This document shows, piece after piece, positions 15,163 to 23,430 of a DNA stretch of 64,000 nt (position 1 is the first letter of the stretch; every line of letters begins with the position of its first letter). The position numbers were made by a program, and so were the translations under genes. The notes under the pieces are model-generated. The model made no database searches. It worked only from the letters and a program-made list of their open reading frames with translations, and was not told where the DNA came from. The DNA lies in the NCBI GenBank assembly GCA_963808615.1, contig CAWEGV010000011.1, forward strand, positions 496,001 through 560,000. Direction: 5' to 3'. The DNA is from Palsa-504 sp963808615. GTDB taxonomy: Bacteria; Actinomycetota; Actinomycetes; Streptosporangiales; Streptosporangiaceae.

Positions 15163-16550
15163 TGGCTGACTTGGTAGCCGTCGGATGTGGCGTAGTTGGT
15201 GATCGCGGTCTGCCAGGCGGGCAGCATCGAGACGATGGTCTTGCCAGCGATCAGGCCCGGGTCGATCGTGGCGGCCCAGACCGCCTCGTTGCTCCACTTG
15301 CCGTAGTTCCAGCCGGTCCAGACCTGCCCGGCGGCCTGCTCCAGCACGCTGGCGGGGTTGCCGACGTAATAGCCAGAGCTGAGCTGGTTCGCCAGCCACA
15401 CCTTGGCCGCCGGGGAGTACGCCGGGTAACCCGGAGTCAGGCTATCCTGCCAGGCGTTATTTCCCGTCACCCAGGTGAGGAAGTTCGCCGCCTCGGCCAG
15501 ATGCGCCGAGTGCGCCGACAGCAGCCAGGTGCCGCCGCCGACGTTCCCGGTGCTGGGCGTGGAGGTTCCCGGCCACTAGGGAATGGGCGCCACCGCGATC
15601 TGGCCCTTGGGCGTATTCAGGCCAGAGGTGGAGTCGAACACCGCCCCGCCGAACCAGGCCGGACCCGGCAGCATCAGGACCTTCCCCTTCTCGTTCTTGT
15701 CGAACGCCGTGCTGAACACACTCAGCTTCGACATCGAGCCCGCCTTGATCAGCGTGTCGAGCAGCGAGGCCATCCGATTGCAGTCGGGGCTGGTTACGTT
15801 CACCGTTACCGAGCGCAGGCCGGTGACGTCGCTGCCCTGGCACTGGCTGGCCCACATGTAGATCTCCGGGGTGAAGGTGTCTCCCGCGTTGCCCACCAGG
15901 TAGCCCGGATGCTGCCTGGCGACCTCCTGCCCGAGCTGCTCGTACTGCGGCCAGGTGGTCGGGACCTGGTAGCCCCACTGCTTCATCAGCGAGGCGTTGT
16001 ACCACAGCACCACCTGGGCCAGGTCGTTGCGCAGGCAGTAGACCTTGCCGTTCACCGTGCACACGTTCAGGGATCCGGTGGCGAAGTTGCTCAGCGTGGA
16101 CTGCGGGATGAGGCCCTCGCTCAGCGGCGCGGCGTATCCGGCGCTGACCGCCCAGGTCGTCTCGTTCTGCTCGGCGCTGAACACCACATCGGGCCAGCCG
16201 CTGCCGGTCCGGTTGTACAGGTCGATCTTGGTCTGCAGCGTGTTGGAGCCGTTCGCGTCGCCGTCATAGACGACCATGTTTATCTTGACGTTCGGATTGG
16301 CCTTCTCGTATGCCTTGACCGCCGGCACCCGGGTGGAGTCCACCCACACCGTCAGTGTGCCGGAAGACTGCGGGACCTCCGCGAAGCCGTACTTCGTTGC
16401 GCTGGAGGAACTCGTGCTCGACGAGCCCGAGCTCGAGCATGCGGCGACGGCGCCTACCAGCAGCACGGCGGCGCCGACCGCGAGCACGGCCCGCGCGCGC
16501 GGCCGTCTGAGATGCCTTCGCGCCCCGGCGGAGCGGATGACTTGGGGCAT
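15159..16550 (-). pseudogene. Sugar ABC transporter substrate-binding lipoprotein, interrupted by in-frame TAG
   Basis: Family-1 extracellular sugar-binding lipoprotein. The ATG at 16550 (MPQVIRSAGARRHLRRPRAR) is preferred because GGAGG lies 7 bp upstream. Signal peptide with lipobox VGAVAACSS, then a Ser-rich linker and the mature domain (SGTLTVWVDSTRVPAVKAYE, IDLYNRTGSGWPDVVFSAEQ). At 15576-15578 a TAG follows IAVAPIP; beyond it the same frame continues with recognisable sequence (WPGTSTPSTGNVGGGTWLLS, HLAEAANFLTWVTGNNAWQ) to 15159, for 463 sense codons plus the TAG. One base change would restore it. Without the last 139 residues the fold loses its C-terminal helices, so transport would fail if the stop is real. 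No frameshift is involved here. Confidence 0.85.
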
Positions 16551-16619
16551 AGCTACCTCCACTACGTTGTGCCGTCGCCCTGGCTGCCACCCGTGAGGGG
16601 AGGATAACCAAGACCCGCC

Positions 16620-16632
16620 AGATAGATACTAC
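16620..16632 (-). promoter_or_regulatory. Operator-like site upstream of the sugar-binding-protein gene
   Basis: AGATAGATACTAC, the exact reverse complement of the site at 16848-16860; extending outward gives 16 of 17 identical positions (ATAAGTAGTATCTATCT here against ATAGGTAGTATCTATCT). It lies 70 bp from the binding-protein start. The core TAG-TAT-CTA has the imperfect dyad common to FadR-type GntR operators, and the divergent gene encodes such a regulator. Confidence 0.6.
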
Positions 16633-16847
16633 TTATCGGGCCAGCGGCAGGCACGTCTGCAGCTGGCCCGCCCGGCGAGAAACCCACCCAGCGAACGGGC
16701 TGTGTGCTCGGAGGTTCCGCCCCCATTTAGCGTCATAGTTGCCGGTTCCGTCAAGGTCACAGCCGTAATTAATTTGGTAACGATCGAGGTTCAGCCTGCG
16801 CTCAGCTGCTCTTGAGGTTCTTTCCGGTGAACTTCCAGGCAAAATAG

Positions 16848-16860
16848 GTAGTATCTATCT
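16848..16860 (+). promoter_or_regulatory. Operator-like site upstream of the GntR regulator
   Basis: GTAGTATCTATCT, inverted match of the site 216 bp away at 16620-16632. It lies 90 bp before the regulator start and inside an AT-richer stretch (AAAATAGG before, TTGCTTTTCTATTCC after) that probably holds the divergent promoters. Binding at both sites could loop the DNA and repress both transcripts. The rest of 16551-16949 shows no gene. Confidence 0.6.
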
Positions 16861-16949
16861 TGCTTTTCTATTCCCGACATGGATAGGATCGCTGCCAGAC
16901 AGAAAAAGAGTCATGAGTGTGTGTGCTCAGACGATGGGAGGCGGGAGCT

Positions 16950-17729
16950 ATGGACGGTGCCCCGCTGGCGAGCCACAGCGCGCAGTCGCCCGCAGTCGGC
17001 GACGGCGCGCGCGGGACATCCGGTGTCTACCGGCCCCGTTACGAGCTGGTGGCCGAGCAGGTCCTGCAGCTGATCGGCGAACTCGCCCTGCGCCCCGGCG
17101 ACCGGATGCCCACGGAGAACGAACTGGCTTCCCGCCTGGGCGCCAGCCGGACCGTGGTCCGCGAAGCGGTCAAGATCCTGTCGGCGACCGGATGGGTCAG
17201 CGCGCAGAAAGGCCGCGGCCTGTACGTCGCCGACGGCGAGAGCGTGCTGGGCGTCAGGCGATGGGGCGGATTCTTCGTCCCCACCAACCTGGACCACATA
17301 TTCATGCTCTTCGAGTTCCGGCGCGTCCAGGAGATGCAGGCCAGCAGGCTCGCCGCCAAGCGCGCCAGCCCGTCGGAGCTGCGATCTATCGAGGCCGCGG
17401 TCGACACCTGCCGCCACGGATACACCAGTGGCAACGACGCGCAGTTCGAAGAGGGCGATGACGCCTTCCACCTCGGCGTGGCCACCGCCTCGCACAACTA
17501 TTTCCTGCTGTCTGCGGTCCGCGAGGCGCGCATGCTGCAGCGCCAGGCCAGCGTCATCGGCCTGCGCGGGCTGGGCGGCCATGCCCGCCTCGCCGTCGAC
17601 GAGCACGAAGCGATCTATCGTGCGATCCGGGATGGCGAGCCAGAAGCAGCCGCACAGGCCACCTCGATTCACCTGGACAACACCCTGGAGGACTACCGCC
17701 GCGAGATCCAGCGCCGGGTATTCGGCTGA
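16950..17729 (+). CDS. GntR-family transcriptional regulator, FadR subgroup
   Basis: 259 residues from the ATG at 16950 (MDGAPLASHSAQSPAVGDGA), which has GGCGGGAG just upstream; an in-frame ATG at 16917 would add 11 residues. The N-terminal winged helix is seen in YELVAEQVLQLIGELALRPG and MPTENELASRLGASRTVVRE, with the wing QKGRGLYVADGE. The C-terminal FCD domain is all-helical, with candidate metal/ligand residues in FEEGDDAFHLGVATASHN and DEHEAIYRAIRDGEPEAA. FadR-type repressors usually respond to the substrate or an acid intermediate of the pathway they flank. Divergent from the sugar cluster, so it is its likely repressor. Confidence 0.9.
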   Translation: MDGAPLASHSAQSPAVGDGARGTSGVYRPRYELVAEQVLQLIGELALRPGDRMPTENELASRLGASRTVVREAVKILSATGWVSAQKGRGLYVADGESVLGVRRWGGFFVPTNLDHIFMLFEFRRVQEMQASRLAAKRASPSELRSIEAAVDTCRHGYTSGNDAQFEEGDDAFHLGVATASHNYFLLSAVREARMLQRQASVIGLRGLGGHARLAVDEHEAIYRAIRDGEPEAAAQATSIHLDNTLEDYRREIQRRVFG

Positions 17730-18165
17730 TGGCTGCCGTGAACCCGAAGCCGCCCACCCCGGTCACCGCCGAAGACCCGATCAGCGCGCTCGGCATCACG
17801 AGGGTCGTCCGATCGATATCTCGCCGAGCACCTGGCCGGACACCCACCTGAACAGCGCCTGCGCACCGCGACCATGGCGGGCGCCTACGCCGTGACAGTG
17901 CCAGGTGACTGTGAAGGGCTGCCTCGTCGCCATGAGCTTCCTGCCGTCCTGGCTGCCGACCAGGATGCAGTGCGCTGACCTCGGGCGGCGTCGACCTCGG
18001 CTTGCGGGCGAGGAATGGAACATGCGGCAAGGTGACGTGCCGTCGCAGCATGGGCACGGACGTCGGCGGTACGGGGATGGCGGATGGCTTTCCGATCCGG
18101 CGCCTTGGCACCAGCTGAGGTCCCCGACCTCGGCTGTCTCACCAATTGAAACAGTTACATAACGT
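17730..18165. other. Region without a supportable gene
   Basis: About 430 bp after the GntR gene. Short open frames exist on both strands, but none has a credible start, family resemblance or consistent third-position GC. The first bases after the regulator (MAAVNPKPPTPVTAEDPIS in one frame) might be the start of a decayed gene; it stops after about 40 codons. I see no repeats or RNA-like structure here. Confidence 0.5.
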
Positions 18166-18168
18166 GCG

Positions 18169-18243
18169 TTGACTATCCGCGAACAGGCATCCTAGCGTTG
18201 CCATACTGTTCTTTATATGTACGCTCGTTCGCATAGCGAACAG
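18169..18243 (+). promoter_or_regulatory. Probable promoter and operator region of the liv-type operon
   Basis: TTGACT at 18169-18174, then 18 bp and TAGCGT at 18193-18198, a good sigma-70-type promoter for a GC-rich genome. Three copies of one hexamer surround it: GAACAG at 18181-18186, its complement CTGTTC at 18206-18211, and GAACAG at 18238-18243. The last overlaps a perfect hairpin GTTCGC-ATA-GCGAAC (18227-18241). This arrangement suggests a repressor binding over and after the promoter. No adjacent regulator is an obvious candidate apart from the GntR gene. Confidence 0.45.
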
Positions 18244-18383
18244 ATCTGAGGGCCCTCATGGGATTTAGGTGATGTTAGCCCTGTGGCGCCGCCGCATTCT
18301 TGGTCCAGCCTGCGGAGGTCGCACGGCGTCACCTCATACGCGGTCCCGCGCTTCGGCGCGACCTCAAAGGAGATCGATTGCAC

Positions 18384-19814
18384 ATGAGTGACCAGACTGC
18401 GCAATCCGACAGCACGACCCCCTCGTGGGGGACCATGGGGGTTCCGCAGAGTGCTCCCCCCGGGCCGTCACATCCGACCCGGCGCACCCTGCTGCGCGCG
18501 GCCGGCGTCGGCGCGGCCGTCGTGGGGGGCGGCGGGCTGCTCCAGGCCTGCAGCTCCAGCATTAAGGGCGCCAGCGCCAGTTCCACGTCCAGCGCCAGCG
18601 CCAGCACCGCAGGGAACATCACGATCGGCTGGATCCACCCGCTCACCGGCCCGCTGGCCGGGTTCGGGGCGGCAGACAACTGGGTGACCTCGAAGATCAT
18701 GCAGACTAGCCCCTACAAGAACGGGTTCAAGGTCGGCGGCAAGACCTACTCGGTCACGATCAAGTCGTATGACACCCAGTCCAGCGACACCCGGGCCGGC
18801 GACCTGGCGCACCAGGCGATCCTGACCGACGGAGCCGACATGCTGCTGGCCTCGAGCACGCCCGAGACCGTCAACGCGGTCGCGAGCACGGCGGAGACCC
18901 TCGGCACGCCGCTGATCTGCGCGAACTGCCCCTGGGAATCGTGGTACCTCAACCTGTTCCCGAGCGGCAACCCGCAGCACGCGACGGAGACGGCCAAGTA
19001 TGTGGTGCTGTACTTCCTCGGCGCCGAACACCTGGTCGAGTGCTTCATCCCGATGTGGAACCGGATCCACGCCCAGCTCCACACCGACAAGGTGGTCGCA
19101 GCCGCCTTCCCCAACGATTCCGACGGCAACGCCTTCCGCGCGGTGTTCCCGCCGATCGCCAAGGGGGCCGGTTACGACATGGTCCTGTCCTCGGCCTACC
19201 CCGACGGCACCACCAACTACTCCTCGATGATCTCCCAGTTCAAATCGGCGGGTGCCGACTTCTTCACCAACGTGCCGCTGCCCCCGGACTTCGCCACCAT
19301 GTGGAAGCAGTCCGTGCAGCAGGGCTTCAGGCCGAAGCTTGCCACCGTGGCCAAGGTGCTGCTGTTCCCGACCGACGCCTATGCTCTCGGCCCCCTGTCG
19401 TACAACGTCGCCACCGACACCTGGTGGGTGCCCACTCTGCCCTGGATGTCCACGTTCACCGGCGAGACCTGCCAGCACATGGCGACCGACTACGAGGCCG
19501 CGGTGGGCCAGCAGTGGAACGCCAACATCAGCAACTACAGCCTGTTCGAGGTCGCTCATGCGGCCTTCACCATGGTGGGCGACCCGCACGACAAGAACGA
19601 GGTCGCCGACGCCATCCACAAGGTGAACATCCACGCGCTCGCTGGCCCGCTGAACTTCGCCTCCGGCGGGCCCGCGCCGGGCGTGGCCATCACCCCGCCG
19701 GCCGGCGTGCAGTGGCAGAAGGGGACCAAGTACCCGATAGAGATGCAGATCGTCGACAATACGCTGCTGCCGCAGGCGAAGATCACCGCCGACCTGAACC
19801 CGACCAACACATGA
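18384..19814 (+). CDS. Branched-chain amino acid-type ABC transporter substrate-binding lipoprotein
   Basis: 476 residues from the ATG at 18384; a TTG at 18378 sits closer to AAGGAG and is an alternative start. The N terminus has a twin-arginine-like signal (TRRTLLRAAGVGAAVVGGGG) and lipobox LLQACSSS, followed by a Ser/Ala linker. The mature part is a type-I periplasmic binding fold: GNITIGWIHPLTGPLAGFGA, AHQAILTDGADMLLASSTPE, AYPDGTTNYSSMISQFKSAG. The ligand is unknown: the family includes leucine, urea, amide and aromatic-acid binders. Residues of about 10-24, before the signal, are encoded by a degenerate G-tract repeat. First gene of a five-gene import operon. Confidence 0.92.
   Translation: MSDQTAQSDSTTPSWGTMGVPQSAPPGPSHPTRRTLLRAAGVGAAVVGGGGLLQACSSSIKGASASSTSSASASTAGNITIGWIHPLTGPLAGFGAADNWVTSKIMQTSPYKNGFKVGGKTYSVTIKSYDTQSSDTRAGDLAHQAILTDGADMLLASSTPETVNAVASTAETLGTPLICANCPWESWYLNLFPSGNPQHATETAKYVVLYFLGAEHLVECFIPMWNRIHAQLHTDKVVAAAFPNDSDGNAFRAVFPPIAKGAGYDMVLSSAYPDGTTNYSSMISQFKSAGADFFTNVPLPPDFATMWKQSVQQGFRPKLATVAKVLLFPTDAYALGPLSYNVATDTWWVPTLPWMSTFTGETCQHMATDYEAAVGQQWNANISNYSLFEVAHAAFTMVGDPHDKNEVADAIHKVNIHALAGPLNFASGGPAPGVAITPPAGVQWQKGTKYPIEMQIVDNTLLPQAKITADLNPTNT
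18417..18466 (+). repeat. Degenerate G-tract repeat at the 5' end of the binding-protein gene
   Basis: CGTGGGGGACCATGGGGG then TTCCGCAGAGTGCTCCCCCC. The layout (G tracts, TTCCG, then a C-tract ending CCCCCCGGG) parallels the right half of the 61000-61085 copy. It is more diverged than the other copies and lies in coding sequence ahead of the signal peptide. Confidence 0.4.
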
Positions 19815-19818
19815 CCGG

Positions 19819-20610
19819 ATGACCAGCCCGCTGCTTGAACTGGACCGCGTGACGAAACGATTTGGCCAGGTCGTCATCGCGGAGGACATGTCATTCGCAG
19901 TCGGGCCGGGCGACACGGTAGGGATCGTGGGGCCGAACGGGGCTGGCAAGACCAGCCTGTTCGGCCTCATCTCCGGTGACCTTTACCCTGGTGCCGGGCA
20001 GGTGCGTTTCGGCGGCCGCACGGTCACCAAGCTGGACGCGGCGGCGCGGTGCAGGCTCGGTATCGGCCGTACCTATCAGGTACCCCGGCCGTTCACCGAC
20101 ATGACCGTGTTCGAGAACGTGCTCGTCGCCGCGCAGCAGGGCGCGGGCCTGCGGCGCCGGGCCAGCTACGCGGCGGCGGTCGCCGCGCTGGAGCGCACCG
20201 GCATGACCGGCCAGGCCAACCTGCCGGCCGCGCGCCTCGGCCTGTTGCCGCGCAAGCGGCTGGAACTGGCCCGCGCTCTGGCCTCGCAGCCGAAACTGCT
20301 GCTGCTCGACGAGGTGGCCGGCGGCCTCACCGATCCCGAGGTCGCCCAGCTGGTCGAGATCGTCCGCGGCATCAACGCCGAGGGCACCGCGGTGATCTGG
20401 ATCGAGCACGTGGTCCGGGCGCTCACGCCCGTGGTGAGCCGGCTCATCTGCCTGTCCGGCGGCTCGTTCGTGGGTGACGGCGAACCGGCCGCGGTGCTGG
20501 CCGACCCGGCCGTCCGAGAGGTCTTCCTCGGCACCGAAGTCACCGCGTCCCTGGCCGGCGGGTCCATGGACACACCGGCCCCCGACGGCGAAGCGGGAGG
20601 CCCGGCGTGA
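19819..20610 (+). CDS. livG: ABC transporter ATP-binding protein (LivG type)
   Basis: 263 residues. Walker A GPNGAGKTS (about residues 36-44), Q-loop in IGRTYQVPRPFTDMTVFENV, a variant signature RLGLLPRKRLELARALASQP (no canonical LSGGQ, as in part of the LivG subfamily), Walker B LLLLDEVAGGLTDPEV, and switch His in VIWIEHVVRALTP. Cytoplasmic subunit powering import with LivF, LivH and LivM. It starts 4 bp after the binding-protein stop. Confidence 0.94.
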   Translation: MTSPLLELDRVTKRFGQVVIAEDMSFAVGPGDTVGIVGPNGAGKTSLFGLISGDLYPGAGQVRFGGRTVTKLDAAARCRLGIGRTYQVPRPFTDMTVFENVLVAAQQGAGLRRRASYAAAVAALERTGMTGQANLPAARLGLLPRKRLELARALASQPKLLLLDEVAGGLTDPEVAQLVEIVRGINAEGTAVIWIEHVVRALTPVVSRLICLSGGSFVGDGEPAAVLADPAVREVFLGTEVTASLAGGSMDTPAPDGEAGGPA

Positions 20611-21419
20611 CCTCGACAGGAAACGGCACGCAGGCCGAAGCCGCAAAGCCGCTGCTCGAGGTGCACGACCTGACCGTGCACCACGGGCAGCTCCGGGCCC
20701 TGGACCGCGTGTCGCTGCGGGTGTTCCCCGGCGAGGTATACGCCATCATCGGCGCCAACGGGGCGGGCAAGTCCACATTGCTGCGCACGATCGCCGGCCT
20801 GCACAAGCCGACCGAGGGCTCGATCCTGCTGGACGGCCAGGACGTGACCAGGGTCCGCCCGGAGCGGCGGGCCACCCGGGGGATCGCCATGGTGCCGGAG
20901 GGGAGGCGGCTGTTCGAATCGCTCACGGTGGAGGAGAATCTGCAGGTAGGCATGACCTACGCCCGGAAGGGACCGTGGACCATCGAGCGCGTCTACGAGC
21001 TGTTCGGCTGGATGGCCGAGCGCCGTGCTCAGCGCACGGCGCAGCTGTCCGGCGGCGAGCAGCAATCTGTCGCCATCGGGCGGGCGCTGGTCGCCAACCC
21101 GCGCGTGCTGCTGCTCGACGAGCTGTCCCTCGGCCTGGCGCCGGTCGTCGTCCGGCGCATCTACGGCATGCTGCCGCAGATCCTGGCCGCCGGGCTCACG
21201 GTGCTGCTCGTCGAGCAGGACGTGAGCCAGGCCCTGCGGGTGGCGTCGCACCTGCAGTGCCTGCTCGAGGGGCATACCACGCTGGAAGGCCGGCCCTCGG
21301 ACGTCACGCCCGAGCAGGTCGAGGCCGCGTACTTCGGCCTCGGGAGCCAGGCCCGGCTGGACGAACCCACCAGTGCCCCGGCCCCCCCCGAACCCTCATC
21401 GGACGGGAGCGATAATTAA
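20607..21419 (+). CDS. livF: ABC transporter ATP-binding protein (LivF type)
   Basis: 270 residues from a GTG that overlaps the livG stop (GTGA). Walker A GANGAGKST, Q-loop region IAMVPEGRRLFESLTVEENL (the MVPEGR motif typical of LivF), signature LSGGEQQSVAIGRALVANPR, Walker B VLLLDELSLGLAP, switch region TVLLVEQDVSQALRVA. The C-terminal tail is Pro-rich. Second ATPase of the heterodimer. Confidence 0.94.
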   Translation: MTSTGNGTQAEAAKPLLEVHDLTVHHGQLRALDRVSLRVFPGEVYAIIGANGAGKSTLLRTIAGLHKPTEGSILLDGQDVTRVRPERRATRGIAMVPEGRRLFESLTVEENLQVGMTYARKGPWTIERVYELFGWMAERRAQRTAQLSGGEQQSVAIGRALVANPRVLLLDELSLGLAPVVVRRIYGMLPQILAAGLTVLLVEQDVSQALRVASHLQCLLEGHTTLEGRPSDVTPEQVEAAYFGLGSQARLDEPTSAPAPPEPSSDGSDN

Positions 21420-22294
21420 TGGCCTGGGTAAACGCCATCATCCAGGGCGTGCTGACCGGCGGCCTGTACGCGCTGTTCGCCTGCGGGCTCTCGCTGATGT
21501 TCGGGGTCATGAAGGTGGTCAACCTCGCGCACGGCGACCTCGCGGTGGTGGCGGGCTACATCGCGGTCGGCGTCATCGCCGTCACCCACATCCCGGTGCT
21601 GTGGTCCTTGGTCATCGTGGTGCCGATCATGGCGGCGGCCGGCTACGTGCTCCAGCGGACGCTCATCCAGGGTGCGCTCGACCGCAGCGTGCTCACCACG
21701 CTGATGGTCACGTTCGGGCTGTCGGTGGTGATCGAGAACGCCCTGCTCCAGTTCTTCACGGCCAACAGCCGCGGGCTGGGCACCGGGAATGCGTTCATCA
21801 CCAGCTCGTTCTCGATCGGCTCCCAGATCCAGATCGCCTACCTGCTCGTGCTGATCTTCGCCGTGGCCGTGGTCGTGCTGCTGGGCCTGCAGTACTTCCT
21901 GTCCCGGTCCAAGTACGGCCGGCTGATCCGCGCCGTGGCCGATGACCAGGAGGCCGCGCAGCTAGCAGGCGTCGATTACCGGCACGTGTTCGGCGTCGCC
22001 GCGGCGATCGCGTTCGGCACGGTAGCGCTGGGCGGCATTGCCTACGGCATGTACTCCCAGCTCGCGCCGACCACAGGCACCGACACGATCCTGCTGTTCG
22101 CGTTCGCGGCGGTGGTGATCGGCGGGCTCGGGTCGCTGTGGGGAACACTGCTCGGTGGAGTGGTGCTCGGCGTGGCCCAGCAGATCGGCGCCCAGATCAA
22201 CATCTCCGACGAGACCCTGGCCGGTTTCATCGTCTTCCTGGCGATACTGGTCATCCGGCCGCAGGGGCTTACCGGACGTAGGGCGCAATCATGA
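21419..22294 (+). CDS. livH: Branched-chain amino acid-type ABC permease (LivH type)
   Basis: 291 residues, ATG overlapping the livF TAA by one base. Begins IIQGVLTGGLYALFACGLSL with the family motif MFGVMKVVNLAHGDLAVVAG. About eight hydrophobic helices; the cytoplasmic loop YGRLIRAVADDQEAAQLAGV is the ATPase-contact region (normally RAxxxDxxxAxxxGI). Ends with VIRPQGLTGRRA, a standard LivH ending. Confidence 0.94.
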   Translation: MAWVNAIIQGVLTGGLYALFACGLSLMFGVMKVVNLAHGDLAVVAGYIAVGVIAVTHIPVLWSLVIVVPIMAAAGYVLQRTLIQGALDRSVLTTLMVTFGLSVVIENALLQFFTANSRGLGTGNAFITSSFSIGSQIQIAYLLVLIFAVAVVVLLGLQYFLSRSKYGRLIRAVADDQEAAQLAGVDYRHVFGVAAAIAFGTVALGGIAYGMYSQLAPTTGTDTILLFAFAAVVIGGLGSLWGTLLGGVVLGVAQQIGAQINISDETLAGFIVFLAILVIRPQGLTGRRAQS

Positions 22295-23352
22295 GCGTGG
22301 TCGCTGAAACCACCGTTCGTTCGGAAGAAAAATTCCGGGTCACGCGGTCGCGCCGCAATGTCGCCTGGACCGGCATCGGCGCCCTCATCGTCGTCGTGGT
22401 GCTCGCGCTGTTCCCGTACATCGTGTACTCCGGCACCACGACGATCATGGTGCAGGCGTTCATCCTGCTCACGCTGGCCAGCATGTGGAACCTGCTGGCC
22501 GGCTACGCGGGCCTGGTGTCGGTGGGACAGCAGGCGTTCGTGGGGCTCGGCGCGTACTTCGTGCTGATCCCTGCCCTCCACGGCATGTCGCCCTTCGTCG
22601 CGCTCCCGCTCTCGGCGGTCGCCTGCGGCGCCGCCGCGTTCCCCCTGTGGTGGCTGGTCTCCCGGCTGCGCACCGGGTACTTCGCCATCGCCACCTGGGT
22701 GATGGCCGCGACCATCATGCTCATCATCGAGAGGTTCTCCTCGATCGGCGGCGGGACCGGCTTGCCGCTGCCCGGCCTGGCCGGCTACAGCCCGACGCTG
22801 CTCACCGCCTACACCTACTGGATCGGCCTGGCCGTCACCGTCATCGTGCTGACCGCCACGTACCTGCTGCTGCGCGGGCGGCTCGGCCTGGTGCTCACCG
22901 CCATCCGCGACGACGAGGTGGCCGCCAGGAGTTCCGGGGCCCGGGTCGGGCTGGCCCGGATGCTGGTCTTCATCGTGGCCGGGATCGGCTGCGGGGCCGC
23001 AGGCGGGTTGCTCGCGATCAGCCAGCTTCAGGTCCAGCCCTCTGCGGTGTTCAGCGTGCAGTGGACCGCGGAGATGGCGTTCGCGGCCATCATCGGCGGG
23101 CTGGGTACGATCGAAGGCCCCATCATCGGTACCGCGGTGTTCATCATCCTGCAGCAGGCGCTGGCCTCCTACAACGCCTGGTACCTGATCATCCTCGGGT
23201 TGGTGGCGATGTTCGTCGCGCTCTTTGCCCGCCGCGGGCTGTGGGGACTGGCCGATGAGCACCTGCACATCCGGCTGTTCCCGGTCGGGTACTGGGTGCG
23301 CGAGCCCGGCAGCAACGCCCGCCGCCTGCGGCGGCGTGCGACGACCCCCTAG
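22291..23352 (+). CDS. livM: Branched-chain amino acid-type ABC permease (LivM type)
   Basis: 353 residues; start overlaps livH by 4 bp (ATGA). Cytoplasmic leader of about 30 residues with basic RSRRN, then about ten hydrophobic segments. LivM motifs: WNLLAGYAGLVSVGQQAFVG near the N terminus, LVLTAIRDDEVAARSSGARV as the coupling loop, and AAIIGGLGTIEGPIIGTAVF near the end. Terminal gene of the operon, followed directly by a G-tract repeat. Together with livG/F/H and the lipoprotein it makes a complete importer. No catabolic enzyme adjoins it, so the ligand stays open. Confidence 0.94.
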   Translation: MSVVAETTVRSEEKFRVTRSRRNVAWTGIGALIVVVVLALFPYIVYSGTTTIMVQAFILLTLASMWNLLAGYAGLVSVGQQAFVGLGAYFVLIPALHGMSPFVALPLSAVACGAAAFPLWWLVSRLRTGYFAIATWVMAATIMLIIERFSSIGGGTGLPLPGLAGYSPTLLTAYTYWIGLAVTVIVLTATYLLLRGRLGLVLTAIRDDEVAARSSGARVGLARMLVFIVAGIGCGAAGGLLAISQLQVQPSAVFSVQWTAEMAFAAIIGGLGTIEGPIIGTAVFIILQQALASYNAWYLIILGLVAMFVALFARRGLWGLADEHLHIRLFPVGYWVREPGSNARRLRRRATTP

Positions 23353-23420
23353 TGGGGTCCCCGGGGGTACGGGGGGCGGGTAGCCCCCGTGGCGGGGGTC
23401 CCGGGGGTCTCCCCCGGGAG
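23343..23420 (+). repeat. G-tract-rich dispersed repeat between livM and ligB
   Basis: Reads GTGGGGTCCCCGGGGGTACG, then GGGGGCGGGTAGCCCCCGTG, then GCGGGGGTCCCGGGGGTC and TCCCCCGGG. It aligns with the copies at 61000-61085 and (reverse) 7420-7490 over the core ACGGGGGGCGGG-AGCCCC. It overlaps the last codons of livM and ends 10 bp before ligB; its self-complementary tracts could act as a terminator. Confidence 0.75.
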
Positions 23421-23430
23421 AAAATAGACT

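Noticed and set aside
14242..15399. A longer 385-residue version of the MalF-type permease.
   Set aside because: The added N terminus is antiparallel noise from inside the binding-protein gene; the GTG at 15162 overlaps its stop and gives family length.
17554..18145. Minus-strand open frames of 75-185 codons after the GntR gene.
   Set aside because: Partly antisense to the GntR gene; no family resemblance and no ribosome site; left as a region without a gene.
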